From contig NC_070563.1 of assembly GCF_026914185.1 (NCBI RefSeq), forward strand, positions 4,671,001 to 4,735,000: DNA of 64,000 nt, written 5' to 3'. The position numbers and the translations under genes were made by a program. Origin of the DNA: Puccinia triticina (Eukaryota; Basidiomycota; Pucciniomycetes; Pucciniales; Pucciniaceae). Numbering within the stretch: position 1 is the stretch's first letter; each line of letters starts with the position of its first letter. A model generated the notes under the pieces. That model did not search any database and had not been told where the DNA came from. It was given only the letters and a program-made list of their open reading frames with translations. Of the stretch, positions 13,554 to 25,046 are shown in pieces.

Positions 13554-13618
13554 AGTGCATCCTATTCTTGCCCCTTGCCATTTCCAGGAGATGGTAAGGG
13601 GCAAGATGGGGATGCACT
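13554..13618. repeat. 65-bp hairpin, outer arms AGTGCATCC/GGATGCACT
   Basis: The outer 9-base arms pair perfectly. The inner arms CTTGCCCCTTGCCAT and ATGGTAAGGGGCAAG pair with one mismatch around a loop of 8 to 9 bases. It could be a tiny foldback transposon or a solo end. It lies 3' of the KDZ-like remnant. Confidence 0.65.
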
Positions 13619-13811
13619 GAAGAGCAAGGAGCCAGAAATGTTAATGAAGGAGATGATCTCCTTCAGTTCTGGTTCCTTGCTTTTCAAAATGTAACTGGTC
13701 CATAGCTTCATCAATCTCACTGATGTTGGAATGTATTATTCCGGCTTTGATAGGGCCAATAGCTTTGAACCATGGATGAGTGAAAGTGGTACCCTCAATT
13801 CCAGTTTTCTT

Positions 13812-14880
13812 CTATAGGGCATCCACATCATCCATCCACCCTATCATTAACCTTTTGTGTGCTGCCAAGTGATACCAGAGCTCCGCCTCAAGCACTTTGA
13901 GCTTTCCTTTCATGGGGAATTGGGGCAGGATATCTTGGAATTGAACATCTGGGTTGTCAGGATCAATTTGTGTTAACTCTGATGTAGGCAAGGTACCATC
14001 AGCAGAACTTCTTGGATAACAATGTATGTATATGTACATACCTACACAACCAATAGCCCTATAAATTAACAAGTGGTACTCATATGCCCAGGTGAGTGCT
14101 CTGTCCAGCTCTTGAGTCAACAGCTCATCTTCCTCTTCAACTCCATCCAGAACTAGAACCAATTGAATGACTTCCCATGCACAAGGATAAAGAGCCCAAG
14201 GTGCCTGAGTGTGAAAAATATTGTGATTGCTCCATCCAGTCTCAAATTCATCCAAAGGAAGTATGCATAGTCAATTTATGTGCTTTAAATTTTTGGGTTC
14301 ACTGAGGCAAGCTGGATCAAATGCTGTGAAGTACTGGGTTGGGTTCACTGAGGCAAGCTGGATCAAATGCCATGAAGTACTGGGCTCTCTGTTTATTGAA
14401 GTTCTTGATGGCCTTCTCAAAAGGACCCTTTTGCCTCTTGATTTCTGAAAGAATTTGTTCCTTTAATTCAATACCCAATGTATGGCCTGAGTTTGTATTC
14501 AAGAAAGGCTCTTGCTGCAATTTTACTTCAATAGCATGCTTGTAGAGATTGCTTTTTGCACTCCACAAAAGAGTCAACATTCCCTCCTCAGATTTTGGCT
14601 TTCCACAGAGATCTTTGTATTCCTTCCCTAGGGATTTGGCAAGACCTCTTTGAGCTTCCTTGTGATTTTCAAAAGCCACAAGCGTATTATTTGCACGGAT
14701 GGGAGGGGTCTGCCTTGCAGTAGGGAACCTTTGTGTTCCAAGAACCATGTTTGAGTTGCAGAGTTTTGTGTTGGAATGGATTAGAATTTCCAGGAAGTGC
14801 CATGGTTTGGTGTATTTTTGATGCACAGGATGAAGAATGTGGAATGCAGATATGTTTTGAGAGCAGAATAAAACTGGCAT
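13812..14880 (-). pseudogene. KDZ-transposase-like C-terminal fragment, frame broken
   Basis: Two minus-strand open segments (14880-14317 and 14255-13812) read as successive parts of one protein. The first carries LGIELKEQILSEIKRQKG and a FNKQRAQY segment. The second carries PWALYPCAWEV followed by VLDGVEEEDELLTQELDRAL. That order resembles the C-terminal helical region of the Kyakuja-Dileera-Zisupton transposases abundant in rust genomes; this is a resemblance from memory, not a search result. A 46-bp tandem duplication at 14295-14386 shifts the frame between the two parts. With one copy ignored, the two parts share a frame but an in-frame TGA still lies between them. No catalytic core is visible upstream, so this is a partial, dead copy. 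A different rust-specific repetitive protein is the main alternative. Confidence 0.5.
14295..14386. repeat. 46-bp tandem duplication
   Basis: Copies 14295-14340 and 14341-14386 both begin GGGTTCACTGAGGCAAGCTG and differ at three positions. Because 46 is not a multiple of three, the duplication changes the frame of the KDZ-like remnant. Confidence 0.9.
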
Positions 14881-14944
14881 GTAGCCAAACGTACAGACAG
14901 AGCCCCTAAGAATAGAGGTTCAAATGATATAAGTTGCAAAGCAG

Positions 14945-15430
14945 ATGCCATAAAGACTATATCACAGCTTTCCCAATGCCATGCATCCAGGGGTATGTAA
15001 TTTTTGGTGTGCCAGATTTGATTCTGAAATACAATTTTGTGAAATCCAAGTAGTTTGAAAGTTATTGAGGATCAAAGATTGACCTCACCCAAGATTTTCC
15101 CTCCAAAATAGATGATTAGAACTGCTACAAGTTTTTCAAATGCCAGGCACCCTGCTGTGGGGGCTTTTGAATGTTTTGGATTTTCTTCTGAAGAAACATT
15201 TTGAGAAATGCCAGTTGTTTAGAAGTTATTGAGCATCAATTACAGGTTGCATTCAGGGTATTCCCTCAAAAATAAGTGAGTAAGAGCTACTAGAAAGATT
15301 ATTACAGCTTTCCAGTGCCTGGCATCTTTATTTGGGTACTTTTAAGTGTTCCTGGTTGTATTATGAAATAAATTCTGCAGAAATATGAGTGGTTTGGAAT
15401 TTATTGAGGAACAAAAGATTGGTTTCTGCC
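14945..15430. repeat. about three degenerate ~170-bp tandem units
   Basis: Motifs recur in the same order: a CAGCTTTCC-like start, a TTTTGTGAAAT-like middle, then TTATTGAGGATCAA near 15060, 15225 and 15400. The units have diverged considerably. The rest of 15430-16139 is AT-rich with no gene or clear repeat. Confidence 0.5.
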
Positions 15431-16139
15431 AGAAGGGAGACACTGTGATTTGAGGAAAAGAGTGTGAAGAAGGGGAGAGATGTGGTTTCTGAAGGGAAGA
15501 TGTGGAATTTTAGAAATATGTACAATTGAAAGTTTATTTATTTGGAATGAAATTGTGCAAGATTGTGGAGTTTGACATATTCTATTAATGGTTTGAAGGT
15601 CTTAGTGGTAGCACATATCAAAGCTGATATCTGAAAGATGGTCAGTTGAATGGACCCCCTGGATTAATTTTATTCATTCAAAAGTTTCTTTTCATGATTT
15701 CTGGAAACATTATCCCATGATTTCTAATGGGGGAAATCCAATCAGCATATTCCAGTCCACCAGTGGTCATCAGAAATGCACATATTTTAAAGTGTGTAAA
15801 TTGGAAGCCACAATGTTTCACTGGGACACCCTGCAGGTATTATTTAATCATGATTGAGCAAATTTGAATAAGTTGTGCAATTAAGAGGGCATGAAATTCA
15901 TCAATGGTGTCCCAAGCAACTGGTGCTCATTAGATGTACATGCACATCTTGGTTAGCAGTGTATATATTAGAATGTCCACTACACTTCATGGTTAGCAGT
16001 TAGGGTGTTCAAAGTTGACTTGCATAAAATCATAAAATCTAATCTGAAAAGAATGTTGCACCCAAGCACTCAAATTAGAGCAGCATTTCTAGAATGATAC
16101 ATATGAAATCATCACTTGAAAGTTTTATGATTTTATGAT

Positions 16140-16402
16140 TGTGCTTTGGCACACTCCTAATAATGGAGTGTGCTTTGGCACACTCCTAATAATGGAGTGT
16201 GCTTTGGCACACTCCTAATAACAGTTTGGCACACTCCTAATAACAGAGTGTGCTTTGGCACACTTCTAATAAGCACACTCCTAATAACAGAGTGTGCTTT
16301 GGCACACTCCTAATAACGGAGTGTGCTTTGGCTTACTCCTAATAACGAAGTGTGTTTTGGCACACTCCTAATAACAAAGTGTGTTTTGGCACAGTCCTAA
16401 TA
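16140..16402. repeat. 29-bp hairpin minisatellite
   Basis: About nine units of GTGCTTTGGCACACTCCTAA plus TAAYGGAGT. Each junction forms AGTGTGC-TTTG-GCACACT, a 7-bp stem with a 4-base loop. Some units are shortened (for example around 16222-16280). Confidence 0.8.
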
Positions 16403-16960
16403 ACCAGCTCATGCTCAGCTTTGGTGCCCAGCTCATTCTCAGCTTTGGTGCCCAGCTCACGCTCAGCTTGGTGCCCAGCTCACGCTCAGCTTTGAACCAG
16501 TCATGGCCCAGCTGATTCTCAGCTTTAGTCCAGTAATGGCTCAGCTTATACTCAGATTAGGACTATCATTGGCCCAGCCAATGCTCATCTTTGGGCCAGT
16601 ATTGGCTGAACTGATTTTCAGCTTTGGATCAATCTTGGCCCAGCCAATGCTCATCTGTGGACCAGCCTTGGCTCAGACAATGCTCAGCTGTGGACCACCC
16701 TTGGCTCAGCTGACACTCAGCTGTGGACCAGCCTTGGCTCAGCTGATGCTCAGCTGTGGAACAGCCTTGGCTCAGGTGATAATAATCTTTTTAATAGTCT
16801 TAAAACACCTGATTCTCAACTTTGTAACAGCCTTGGCTCAGCCAATGCTCAGCTTTGGACCAGGATTGGATCAGCTGATGCTCAGGTTTGGAATATTATT
16901 GATTCAGTTGAAACTTGGCTTTGTATCAGGCTTGGAATAACCAATGCTCAGCCAATGGTC
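16403..16960. repeat. CAGCCTTGGCTCAGCTGATG minisatellite
   Basis: Units of about 24 bp (CAGCTCATGCTCAGCTTTGG) grade into units of about 33 bp (cagccttggctcagctgatgctcagctgtggac). The 33-bp part keeps one frame open for 145 codons (16503-16940) as a run of LAQ-L-SCGP-like repeats. This looks like a by-product of a repeat length divisible by three rather than a gene. Confidence 0.75.
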
Positions 16961-18185
16961 AGCTTTGGCTTGGGATCAGTCAATGCCTACTGCTCAGCTT
17001 TTGATGAGCATCAGCTGTTCCTGGAAAAAAATTAGGATCAGCTGACTGTGCCACATTGAGTGCTCTGGTGCAGTCCTGCAAGCTCTAAACGTGCTGGTGG
17101 AGCAGACTTGGAGCAGCGCTGGAGTAGCTCTGGAGCAGAAACCCAAGCTGCATCATGTCACTTGCCATCAAGTGACTATTTTTTTTTCTGGTGACGGGAT
17201 TCTTGAAGAAATGGGAGCTCCAAGTCGGAGAGAGGAGAGAACAGTGGCCTGAGGAAAAAAGCTCAAGGCCGGGTTTGAGGAAAAAGGAAGCCCAAAAAGA
17301 GGGCTAGTCTGCTAGTTTGTGGGAGGAAAAAGGCTCCGCACTACAAGAGACTCATTGGTCTCAGGGAAAAGGTGCAGAGGACTTATGATTCTTTATTCTA
17401 TCTATGCTAGTGATATATAAACTATTACAACTAGGGGCCAGGTTGTGGGACAGAAGATGAAATGCATATGCATCTGCAGGGAAAGGAAAGAGGGTGACAG
17501 ATGGAGGAGCGGAGAAAGAAGAGAACAGCTTTGAAATTCCAACAATTCTCTCTCATCTGCTGCAGCCCTGTTCAGATATCATTGCGCAGTTGTTATTGCT
17601 TCGACAGTAAAGCTTGGCCATGCCCGGCCGATACATGTGAGCAACATTTGCACCACATCCGGCCAGTGATGGCAGAGATCCAACCAGTCTTGTTATGTGT
17701 AGGTCCAGCAACAAATAGCACCGGTGCGCCAACACTCATCCATGACCGAACTTAACACCTCCCGCGGCTGCGTGCAGGCTTTAAATACTCGCAGGAACTG
17801 GGATCAGTTCGGTGAAGGATTATAACTCCCAAGGCGGATATCATATAGGTCCTAAGTTATTGGGAGTGAGTTTGAAGGGTTCCATAGCGAGTTGGCAGGT
17901 GAAGAGTGAATTGATATGTTGTACTCTGTTGGAGTGAGTTGCATATTCACAGGGAGGTCTACATACGTTGGCTGCAGTCCAAGCTGCAGCCCCCATCATG
18001 CTCCATGGTCTCATCGTTAGATATTTTACTTTTTGTGTCGAGAACGAGTGCAAAAACCCGGCACAGACGCAGAGAGAAACGCGCAGAAAAAACAAGAGCG
18101 ACGAGCCGAGACAGACGGCAAAAACAGCAGACAGTCCATTCCGGCGACAAAAAAAGGCACATCGGGTACGGAAGAAAGAAACAGA
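16961..18185. other. intergenic, no gene seen
   Basis: I find no convincing coding exon here. 17040-17160 has GGAGCAG-type simple repeats, and 17740-17780 has a CTTAACACCTCCCGCGGC piece of the palindromic family seen near 20907 and 21127. The last few hundred bases are probably the NAF1 3' untranslated region. Confidence 0.5.
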
Positions 18186-20854
18186 TCAGGGGGGTCTATA
18201 GAACCACGGATTGAAGTGGCCTAGGTTGGGGTTATTATTGGGTGCAGGCGGTTGATGCGCGGCCTGGTTATGATCCAGGGTCAGGTTGTGGGGCAGGATG
18301 TTCTGGAAAGGCTGATGAAGCGCGAACGGGAGCTGGGAATTGATGGGCGAGTTTTGAATGGGGAAGTGTTGAGAAGAAGCGGGAGTTGGGGGAGAGGGAA
18401 GCGAGGAGTTGATGTTGGTGTTCGGGCATCCGAACTGGAAGAACTGGTTAGCGGAGGGGGAGGGAAGATGGGGGTTGTAGGAAGGGATGGCCGCGCCCAA
18501 TGGGTGTTGCTGCTGTCCAGAAGACTGGCCCATCATCATTGCCGACATCATCATCGGGCTCTGGTGGGCCATCGGCAGCCCGCCGTGGGTCCCGTTCCAC
18601 ATCCCCATGTAAGCCGGGGAATGCATACTCTGCTGTAGGCCCCCATTCGCACTCGCGGGGCCCCCGAAGTTCATGTTCATCGGGCCTGGGCCCATCATCA
18701 TGGTCCCTGGGACTCCTGTGGGGGACTGGTACCGGTTCGTGGTCGGGTTGTGGGGGAGAGAAGCGGGCGGATTCGCATGCCCGGACGGTCTGCCGGATTG
18801 GGTGCCTGTCCGGGGAGTTCCAGCCGGACGGCTTGGGCCGTTTCCGGACGCGGTATTGGCGGGTTGACCGGACGATGGATGGGACGGCTGGGAAGCCAAA
18901 TTCTTTCGGTTCCTATCTCGACCGCCAGTGGCGCGTTTCTTGCCTCGCGCTCTTTGGCCTGGCGTCTGTCTGTTTGTTGGGTTAGTGGGAGTCGGCACGG
19001 ACATCGAGGTATCACGACTGATAGTGAAATCCTTCGGCCTTTCGAGGAGACTGTAATCGGACTCTACCGTTCCATCGTAAGCCACATCATCTGCACCATA
19101 GTTGAGCTTATCAGAAGGCATGGGGACTATCATCCGTCGCCCGTGTTCTGAGACGTGGACTGAATGGTTGGCACGAGGATTGTTCTGATGGTTTCCGTTC
19201 CCGCCCGGATCCTTGGCGGTTTTCCTCGCTAATTTGCACGCCTTACGGTACTCCGCTTCAGCCTCGTCGTCGCTGAACTCGATCTCGTCGGGGTTTCCGA
19301 CCTCCTCGTCGTAGAAGTTGCTAGCGTCTGTCCCCTTCGGCTGTGCTTTGAGTTCAGCCGTGAAGACAAAATGCGAGTGCCGTGGGAGGTAGCATAGCTC
19401 GACCCCGGGAGAGAGGTCCACCCCTTCTTCGTCGTTTCGAGGCGCGCAAGCTAGGATATGATTAGGTAATCTGATGCTGTAGTGAGGGCTGGTCACCGAG
19501 CCAAATGTTTCGAAAATCTGACGGTAGAGGGCGATTTATCAGTACAAACAAAGGAGGTTTTGGTGAATATTCAAGCAGCAGCAGCTCACTTTGCCGACCA
19601 CCAGACCGTCCTTCTGACAGACCAAAGTGCCCTCATCCAGCACGCGATCGTATCCTAGTCCAGCGGTACCTTGGATGACAAGCACGTTTCCGATCTGCGA
19701 AGTGACCGAGCCAAAAGGACTGATCGACCTCAGTTCGTCGTCGTCCGAAACCCGCGTGAAAGGCACCTCGACCACCTCAGGCGGGGGCTCTTTGAGTTCG
19801 TTGGCCGTGGTTGGCCCCGCCATGGACGCGTTGGTTTCTCCGCCTTCGTCCTCCGATTCATCTCCAGATTCGCCGGGCCCCGCCACACGTTTCTTGGGCG
19901 GAGGCTTTTTCTTGGGCTTGGCTACCAGCGGCTTGCCGAGGGGGCTACGAGTGGCACAAAGATGTTAGGCGACAGATTCTGCAGGTGACGCAATAACTCA
20001 TCAACGCACTTGGACCTTGGCTGAGCCGGTTCCACTTGGGCTGCAGGTACAGTTGACGGTAGCGGTTCTCCTTTCGGACAAGTGAGCGCAGGGGGCACGG
20101 TCGTTGTAATTGGTGCATGTTCTGAGCTTTGATTGAGCTGGTCAATTTGAGATTGGACTTGGGCGAGAAGCTTCTTTACGGACTCGTCTTCTTCGATCGT
20201 TTTTGGAGCAGTAAGATCCTGCTGCTCCACGAAGGTTGTGGGCAGAGGATCTTGGGATATTTTTGGCGCAGGTTCTTCGTCTTCATCACCACTTCCGTCG
20301 ATTAGGTCTGCTTCATTATGACTCTGAGGGTCAAATTGATGGCAATCATTCTTCTTGTCTCGATTTTCTTCGCTTTCGTCATCCGTATCTTCCTCTGATG
20401 ATCCGCTTGCTTTTCCCGGCTCGCTGTCTTCATCTTCACTATCTGAGAGTTGATCTCGCACCCGTCGGTATCGGCTCAAGCGAACTTTGACTCTCAGTTC
20501 TTCGGCAACACGACTGATCTGCTGATCTTTGTGGTCCTGGTTGTCTGCGGAATCGCCGGTGAAATTGGACTCGAGGATATGTAGGATGTCTTGGGGGAGA
20601 TGACTTCTGGGATCGGCCGAAGAAGTGGGCCGGTGGGCAGGAGGAGCGGTGGGAGCTTGGGGCTGGGTGATGATGTGATGCATTGGCTGGGCAGAGATGT
20701 CCGCTGGGTGGAGGTCGGGGATGCTGTATGTGTGGTGAAGGAGGTCGGGTGGGCAATGGTTGGGGAGAGTCATCCTGGGGGAGAGAGGTGGGTTGCTGCG
20801 AGCCTCAGCCGGGGCAGCAAGTTTTACAGATGGGGACGGAAATTGAATATGCAT
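18186..20854 (-). CDS. NAF1: NAF1, H/ACA snoRNP assembly factor
   Basis: NAF1 chaperones H/ACA snoRNP assembly in the nucleus and is later replaced by GAR1 on the dyskerin/Cbf5 core. Three exons fit: 20854-20010, 19944-19590 and 19517-18186. The Gar1/Naf1 core is split by the second intron: FGSVTSQIGNVLVIQG and DEGTLVCQKDGLVVGK precede it, and IFETFGSVTSPHYSIRLPN follows. Next comes LCYLPRHSHFVF and the NAF1 signature FSDDEAEAEYRK. An acidic Ser/Asp/Glu-rich N-terminus and a long Pro/Gln/Asn/Met-rich C-terminal tail match fungal NAF1. The predicted length is about 843 residues. The start is uncertain: the ATG at 20854 (MHIQFPSP) is the first, but the ATG at 20773 (MTLPN) follows a CCCCCAG and may be the true one. 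The first intron (gtgcgt...gtag) is needed to join the acidic exon to the core frame. Confidence 0.88.
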
Positions 20855-20906
20855 AACGCAACTTGGCTGCGCGCTTGCTTCGGCCTCTTGGCTTGTCGAC
20901 CACGAG

Positions 20907-21042
20907 CTTAACAAAGCCTCCCAGGGAGGCAGCCCCGCACGGTCTCTGTCTCACAGAGATGTCGACCAGAGGCAGAGACTCAGACCAGGCCAAATGGGGG
21001 CGCCCCCCCCCGGCCGCAGCAGAGACGAGGGCTTATGTTAAG
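20907..21042. mobile_element. short inverted-repeat element, CTTAACAAAGCC ends
   Basis: The left end CTTAACAAAGCCTCCC is mirrored by GAGGGCTTATGTTAAG at 21027-21042. It lies just upstream of NAF1. Related palindromes occur at 21127-21184, about 21712-21790 and at the window end (63930 on). Confidence 0.45.
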
Positions 21043-21126
21043 TTTGTGGTGGAATCTGTTTGGCGGTCAATTCAAGTGAGTTTGGTGCAGGCAGAGTTCT
21101 CACTCAAGAAGAGGACAGAAAGGATT

Positions 21127-21184
21127 GAGCTTAACTAAGCCTCTCCGAGGAGGCGCGAAGCGTCTCCGAAGGAGAGGCTTAGGA
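21127..21184. repeat. palindrome of the CTTAACTAAGCCTCTCC family
   Basis: TAAGCCTCTCC at the left pairs with GGAGAGGCTTA at the right, around a second inner pair (CGAGGAGGCG/CGTCTCCG). The CTTAACTAAGCCTCTC start is nearly identical to that at 63930. Confidence 0.65.
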
Positions 21185-21327
21185 AATGTCCCAATCTTTT
21201 TGCCTGAGGCTGAGAGATATTTACACGGAAAATCATGATTTCTGTGTTTACATCTCTTTTACTCATTTCTCTCAGCACAAAATTCAAAGCCTCCTATACC
21301 ATGTTGTAGCCCTGCTTCTCAGATTTT

Positions 21328-21639
21328 TTGTACATATTTTACCAATTAAATTTGTCCCAAACTTGCCGCTCAGCGGCCATTCCTGTGAGCTATGCAATGA
21401 AGCCATTGGATCATCCAAAGGTCAAGGTCGGACACATTGTGTTAAGTTCAAGAAAGGATTGGCCCGTGCTGTACAAGTCAATAATGTTCCCAGATTTTGA
21501 GTTGCAGTATTCTCAACCAAAACTAGAGTTGTGTGGAGTAGCAAAGATTGTGCAGAGGTTGCAACACATCTTGTGGGGCATCAACTTTGAGTTGCTAGTC
21601 AATGCAGAGGCGCTTGTGCTGAGTGATCAAAAGGAATAA
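21328..21639 (+). pseudogene. gypsy-type retroelement RNase H fragment
   Basis: The frame holds YSQPKLELCGVAKIVQRLQ followed by a WGINFELLVNAEALV segment. That order resembles the RT/RNase H junction region of gypsy-type polyproteins in rusts, where the stretch before the RNase H aspartates reads in the same way. Only about 100 residues survive, with no reverse transcriptase motif upstream and a stop soon after, so this is a decayed piece. The identification is by eye. Confidence 0.5.
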
Positions 21640-21699
21640 AATCTTAGGAATGAGAACATGGAAGACATCTTGGTCAACGCGACTCATATATGTAGTGTT

Positions 21700-22470
21700 G
21701 TTGACCAGGGGGGATGCCCGAGCTTAACAGCCACTCGTGGTGAGCGGGTCTGGGCGGCAGCCCAGTCTCACCAGAGAGGCTTACAAACAAAAGCACAAAG
21801 CTTGCGTGAGCCGGACGTGACATACACGCCATTACTTCTCCCCTGGTTTCTATTCCACTCATCGGAATTTTTTCTCTTCTGGTTTTTCTGACAGATCACC
21901 ATCTGCTTGATTTTTCAGTATTTTTTATATTTCTGTACTCTCCCCGCTTCATGTTTCAAACTTGACAACAAGAAGTAGTATAACTGCGCACGGTCCTTGC
22001 CCTATGGAGCGCAAGCTAAATCAGAGTTCAAAATCTTGAACTTGGACAATTTTGTTTCACTGGATACAATCAACATTTTGTGATAGAAAAAATACGGAAA
22101 AATCAAGAACATGTACACGGCAGTTGCACGGATTAGGGTTTCGGCCGTCAAAACTGCCGTCAGAGCCAAGTGACAGTCAGATTGACCGCTCACCTAACGG
22201 CCTCCCGTCAGCCGTCAAACTGCCAGCCGAATTAACAGCCGAACCGCCGGCACTTGACTCCAGGCAAGTTTAACATAACTTGCCTGGGGTTGGTTTCCCG
22301 ACGAACATGGTTGACCAGACACCCGCCAGCTGGAACACAAGATGCTGTCAGAACAGCCCTAACCCAAAAGGGGCCCAAGACAACTCCGCTTATCGGAGAT
22401 ACATCACCCTTGGGGCCTTGGCCCTCAGGGGTCACCCATCCGCACTCCTCATTTTTTCCCAAGTCCCCTC
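21700..22470. other. GC-rich palindromic intergenic DNA
   Basis: 21712-21790 carries another CTTAACAGCC...GAGGCTTA palindrome. 22110-22260 is dense in CCGTCA/TGACGG words and is partly mirrored at 23560-23850. 22260-22287 is a perfect hairpin: CCAGGCAAGTT, a 6-base loop, AACTTGCCTGG. I see no gene. Confidence 0.5.
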
Positions 22471-22479
22471 ATCGGAGGA

Positions 22480-23391
22480 CACTTCACCCTCCATCTCCCC
22501 CACCCTCACCAACCCACAACCTCAGCCAGACCTTCAACTTTATCCTCTCATTCCGTATCTCACAAGCAGCGTGCTCCGATCGGCGCGCCCAAAGGTAGAA
22601 AGGCCTTCAAAGCCCACGAACTTGGCAGAACTGGTAAGTTCTAGTTCTATGGGAAGAGGGGCTCACCCAATTGCAAAGGCTGACACCTGGAATCTCCTGA
22701 TGGGAAAAAGAATGAAATAATCAAAATGACTAATCGGGAGTGGTTCGTGGTGAGTTCTGCGTGGGCCGGGCTGCGATGCCGAGCAGGACGAGATGAGATA
22801 CCGGCGCATCCCACCACTGCAGCGGCTCGGCAGACAGCCCTCCGGCACCGCACGCCGGCCAGCTCGGCCGGACTCCGCTTTGCGCCCTCGCCAATCCAAG
22901 GTAGCCGGTCTCAACTCATTGCCCCGTTGGAAGCCTGCGAAATGAGAAAAAATGTCCCAGATGTACTCTACCGTCAGTGTTTTCCCTCGGTTGCTCCCGA
23001 AATTCAACTCGCCGGCTCTTTTGGACACTTCAAGGCTGGGGGGGGGGTCCCCTTCGTTTTTGGTGGATGGTTGATTAGACGAAAGTTCCAGGCAAATGCT
23101 CAGTCAGTTGCCCGGATGGATACACGCGCGAAAAAGTTGCTGGAGGCTTGAATTGAGCAGCCTGTCAACCCGTCGACTGATGATCTTCCTCATTTTCATC
23201 ATTTGACTAACTCCTCATTGGCCGTCTCCATTGCCTCGCCCAGCTACTCTGCATCCGGAGGCGCCTTGTCAACAAGCTCGGGCGTCGACCGACGTCATTC
23301 CAGTGTACCAAGTGAAAGGCGGCAGTCCAAACGTAAGCCGACACCCGCCGAGATCAAGTTGCGAGACGAGACCCGGAGTGTCAAAGCTCTG
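22480..23391 (+). CDS. orphan coding-like exons, hypothetical
   Basis: Two stretches look like exons of a Ser/Pro/Lys-rich protein. The first, ending at 22633, reads through SVSHKQRAPIGAPKGRKAFK to a good donor (gtaagt). The second, from about 23152 to 23391, includes KRKPTPAEIKLRDETRSVKA and ends at a gtagat donor. Codon-like phrasing and donors suggest real coding sequence, but nothing credible follows downstream and no start is fixed. This may be a gene fragment captured among repeats or a small unrecognised gene. I do not know the family. Confidence 0.3.
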
Positions 23392-25046
23392 GTAGATAAA
23401 TTCCCTCTCTTCCTCTCTCCCCTCTTCTCTTCTCTAGCCAGCCATAAAAGCAGACCAAACAAAGAAAAAAAGAGATGAAAAACAAAACCAAAAAACACTG
23501 TACCATGCAATAAAAAAACAAAAAAAGTGCCCAGGTGGCCGTAAAACCTAATTGAGTGTGTCTTGTGAGTTGGCCCAAGAGGTGTGCCAAAAGCTATCGG
23601 AGAACGAGGGCTTTTTGTGGTCGAACAGTGGGCAAACGGCCCTGTCCGCTTTTGTAGGGGGGCTTGGGTTGGACGGCGTGTTGCCGGACGGGTCGATGTG
23701 CCCTTACATTTGCCAGCGGGTTGTCCGCTTGCGCATTGGCGGGGGTGCCGTCAAGTTCGGCGGTCCGCTTGACGGTTGACGGGAGGCCGGCATGCGAACG
23801 GTCAACACTGGCTGGGGGGGAACCGTCAAATTGACGGCTGAACTTTGGCCGGATTGGCGGCGATGTGGAACCGCTGTGTAGAAGTATGAGGTATCAAAAC
23901 CTAGAAAGATTATGTTAAGTGTTGAGAGTGGGGTGATGCAAACAAGGCTGCTCCCAGCCAAACCTTGGAATCGGCTCACGCGAGAAAAGTGTTTTAGTGT
24001 GCAAGGCCCTCCCTCCGGTCGGGGTCGCTTCGCGAACAGCCAAATGCTGCACGCCCGCACGGAGGCTGGGACTTGTGTTAAGGTCGGGGGATGCCTCCCT
24101 GCCGACTAGGGAATACGACTTCATCAACCGGCAGGGATTCCTCCTGGTCAACGACAACTGCACAGTCCGTTGACCAGAATGCATTGCTCGGCCAACCAGA
24201 CTTTACAGCTCGCGTTCACAAGATGTATTCCTTCCGGTCAACGAGAGGTCTTGTTAGCCAGAATGCAGAATGCATTGTTCCCAACCGGTGAGACTATAAA
24301 ACCTCTTGACAAACAATTTCTACCGGCTGATCAGGCTGCACGGCCTTTTCGACCAGGGGCAATGCCTCCCCGCTGGCAGGGTTTTAGCCTTCCGGTAGAC
24401 AATACATGTCAGCAGAGTCTAGTTAACCGGGTGCAATGCCTCCCAGTACCGTTTTTACCCTCCCGGTCGCCAGCATTCTGTGAGCTCGTCGGCTGGGACG
24501 AGTCCCTCCTGCCCTTGGGGACGGGCGTGAGTCAAAGTTAAGGCACATCACTCTTGCTTATTTTTCTGTTTGTCATTTTCATTATGTATACCGATTGGGC
24601 AAATGTAATTCCCAGTGACTACGGATAGTCCTTGCACTCGTGGGGGATACATTCGCGGGCCGCTCGCACGCCGATGTTTGATGCAAGTCCTTCCCTTCGG
24701 GAGGCGGGCCCCACTGTGCGTTGGCGTGAGGAAGTTCGGTTGCCTGCCTGAGTCTGGAACACGGCACATTGCTCTTTTGCGTATGGGAGCCGGGCGGTGA
24801 TGGGATTGCAAATAGCGTCCGACATCTGCAGCCTCACGACCTGCAGGCCCTCTCTTTTGGAGTCCTCTTCTGAATTTTCAGCCAGCGTCACCCTTTTCCT
24901 CATCATTTCGCAACTCAACTCTTGTTCACGGCACTCTATCAGGTTTGGCCCTGATTGGCTAGCCTCAGCCAGCTCACTAAGACACTTCACTACTGCTTTG
25001 ACCCGGAGTAGCAGCTAGTCATTTACTCTCGTTAACATATACCGAA
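23392..25046. other. repeat-rich intergenic region
   Basis: 23560-23850 is rich in TTGACGG/CCGTCA words. 24070-24540 repeats degenerate versions of 'tcctcccggtcaacga...gttgaccagaatgcattg'. The segment just before 25047 should hold the protease promoter, but I see no distinctive motif. Confidence 0.45.

Noticed and set aside
16503..16940. 145-residue leucine-rich repeat-like protein
   Set aside because: It follows the minisatellite exactly and has no conserved motif, intron or promoter context.
18500..19151. Plus-strand frames across NAF1
   Set aside because: They are antisense to the Pro/Gln-rich NAF1 tail, whose composition keeps other frames open.
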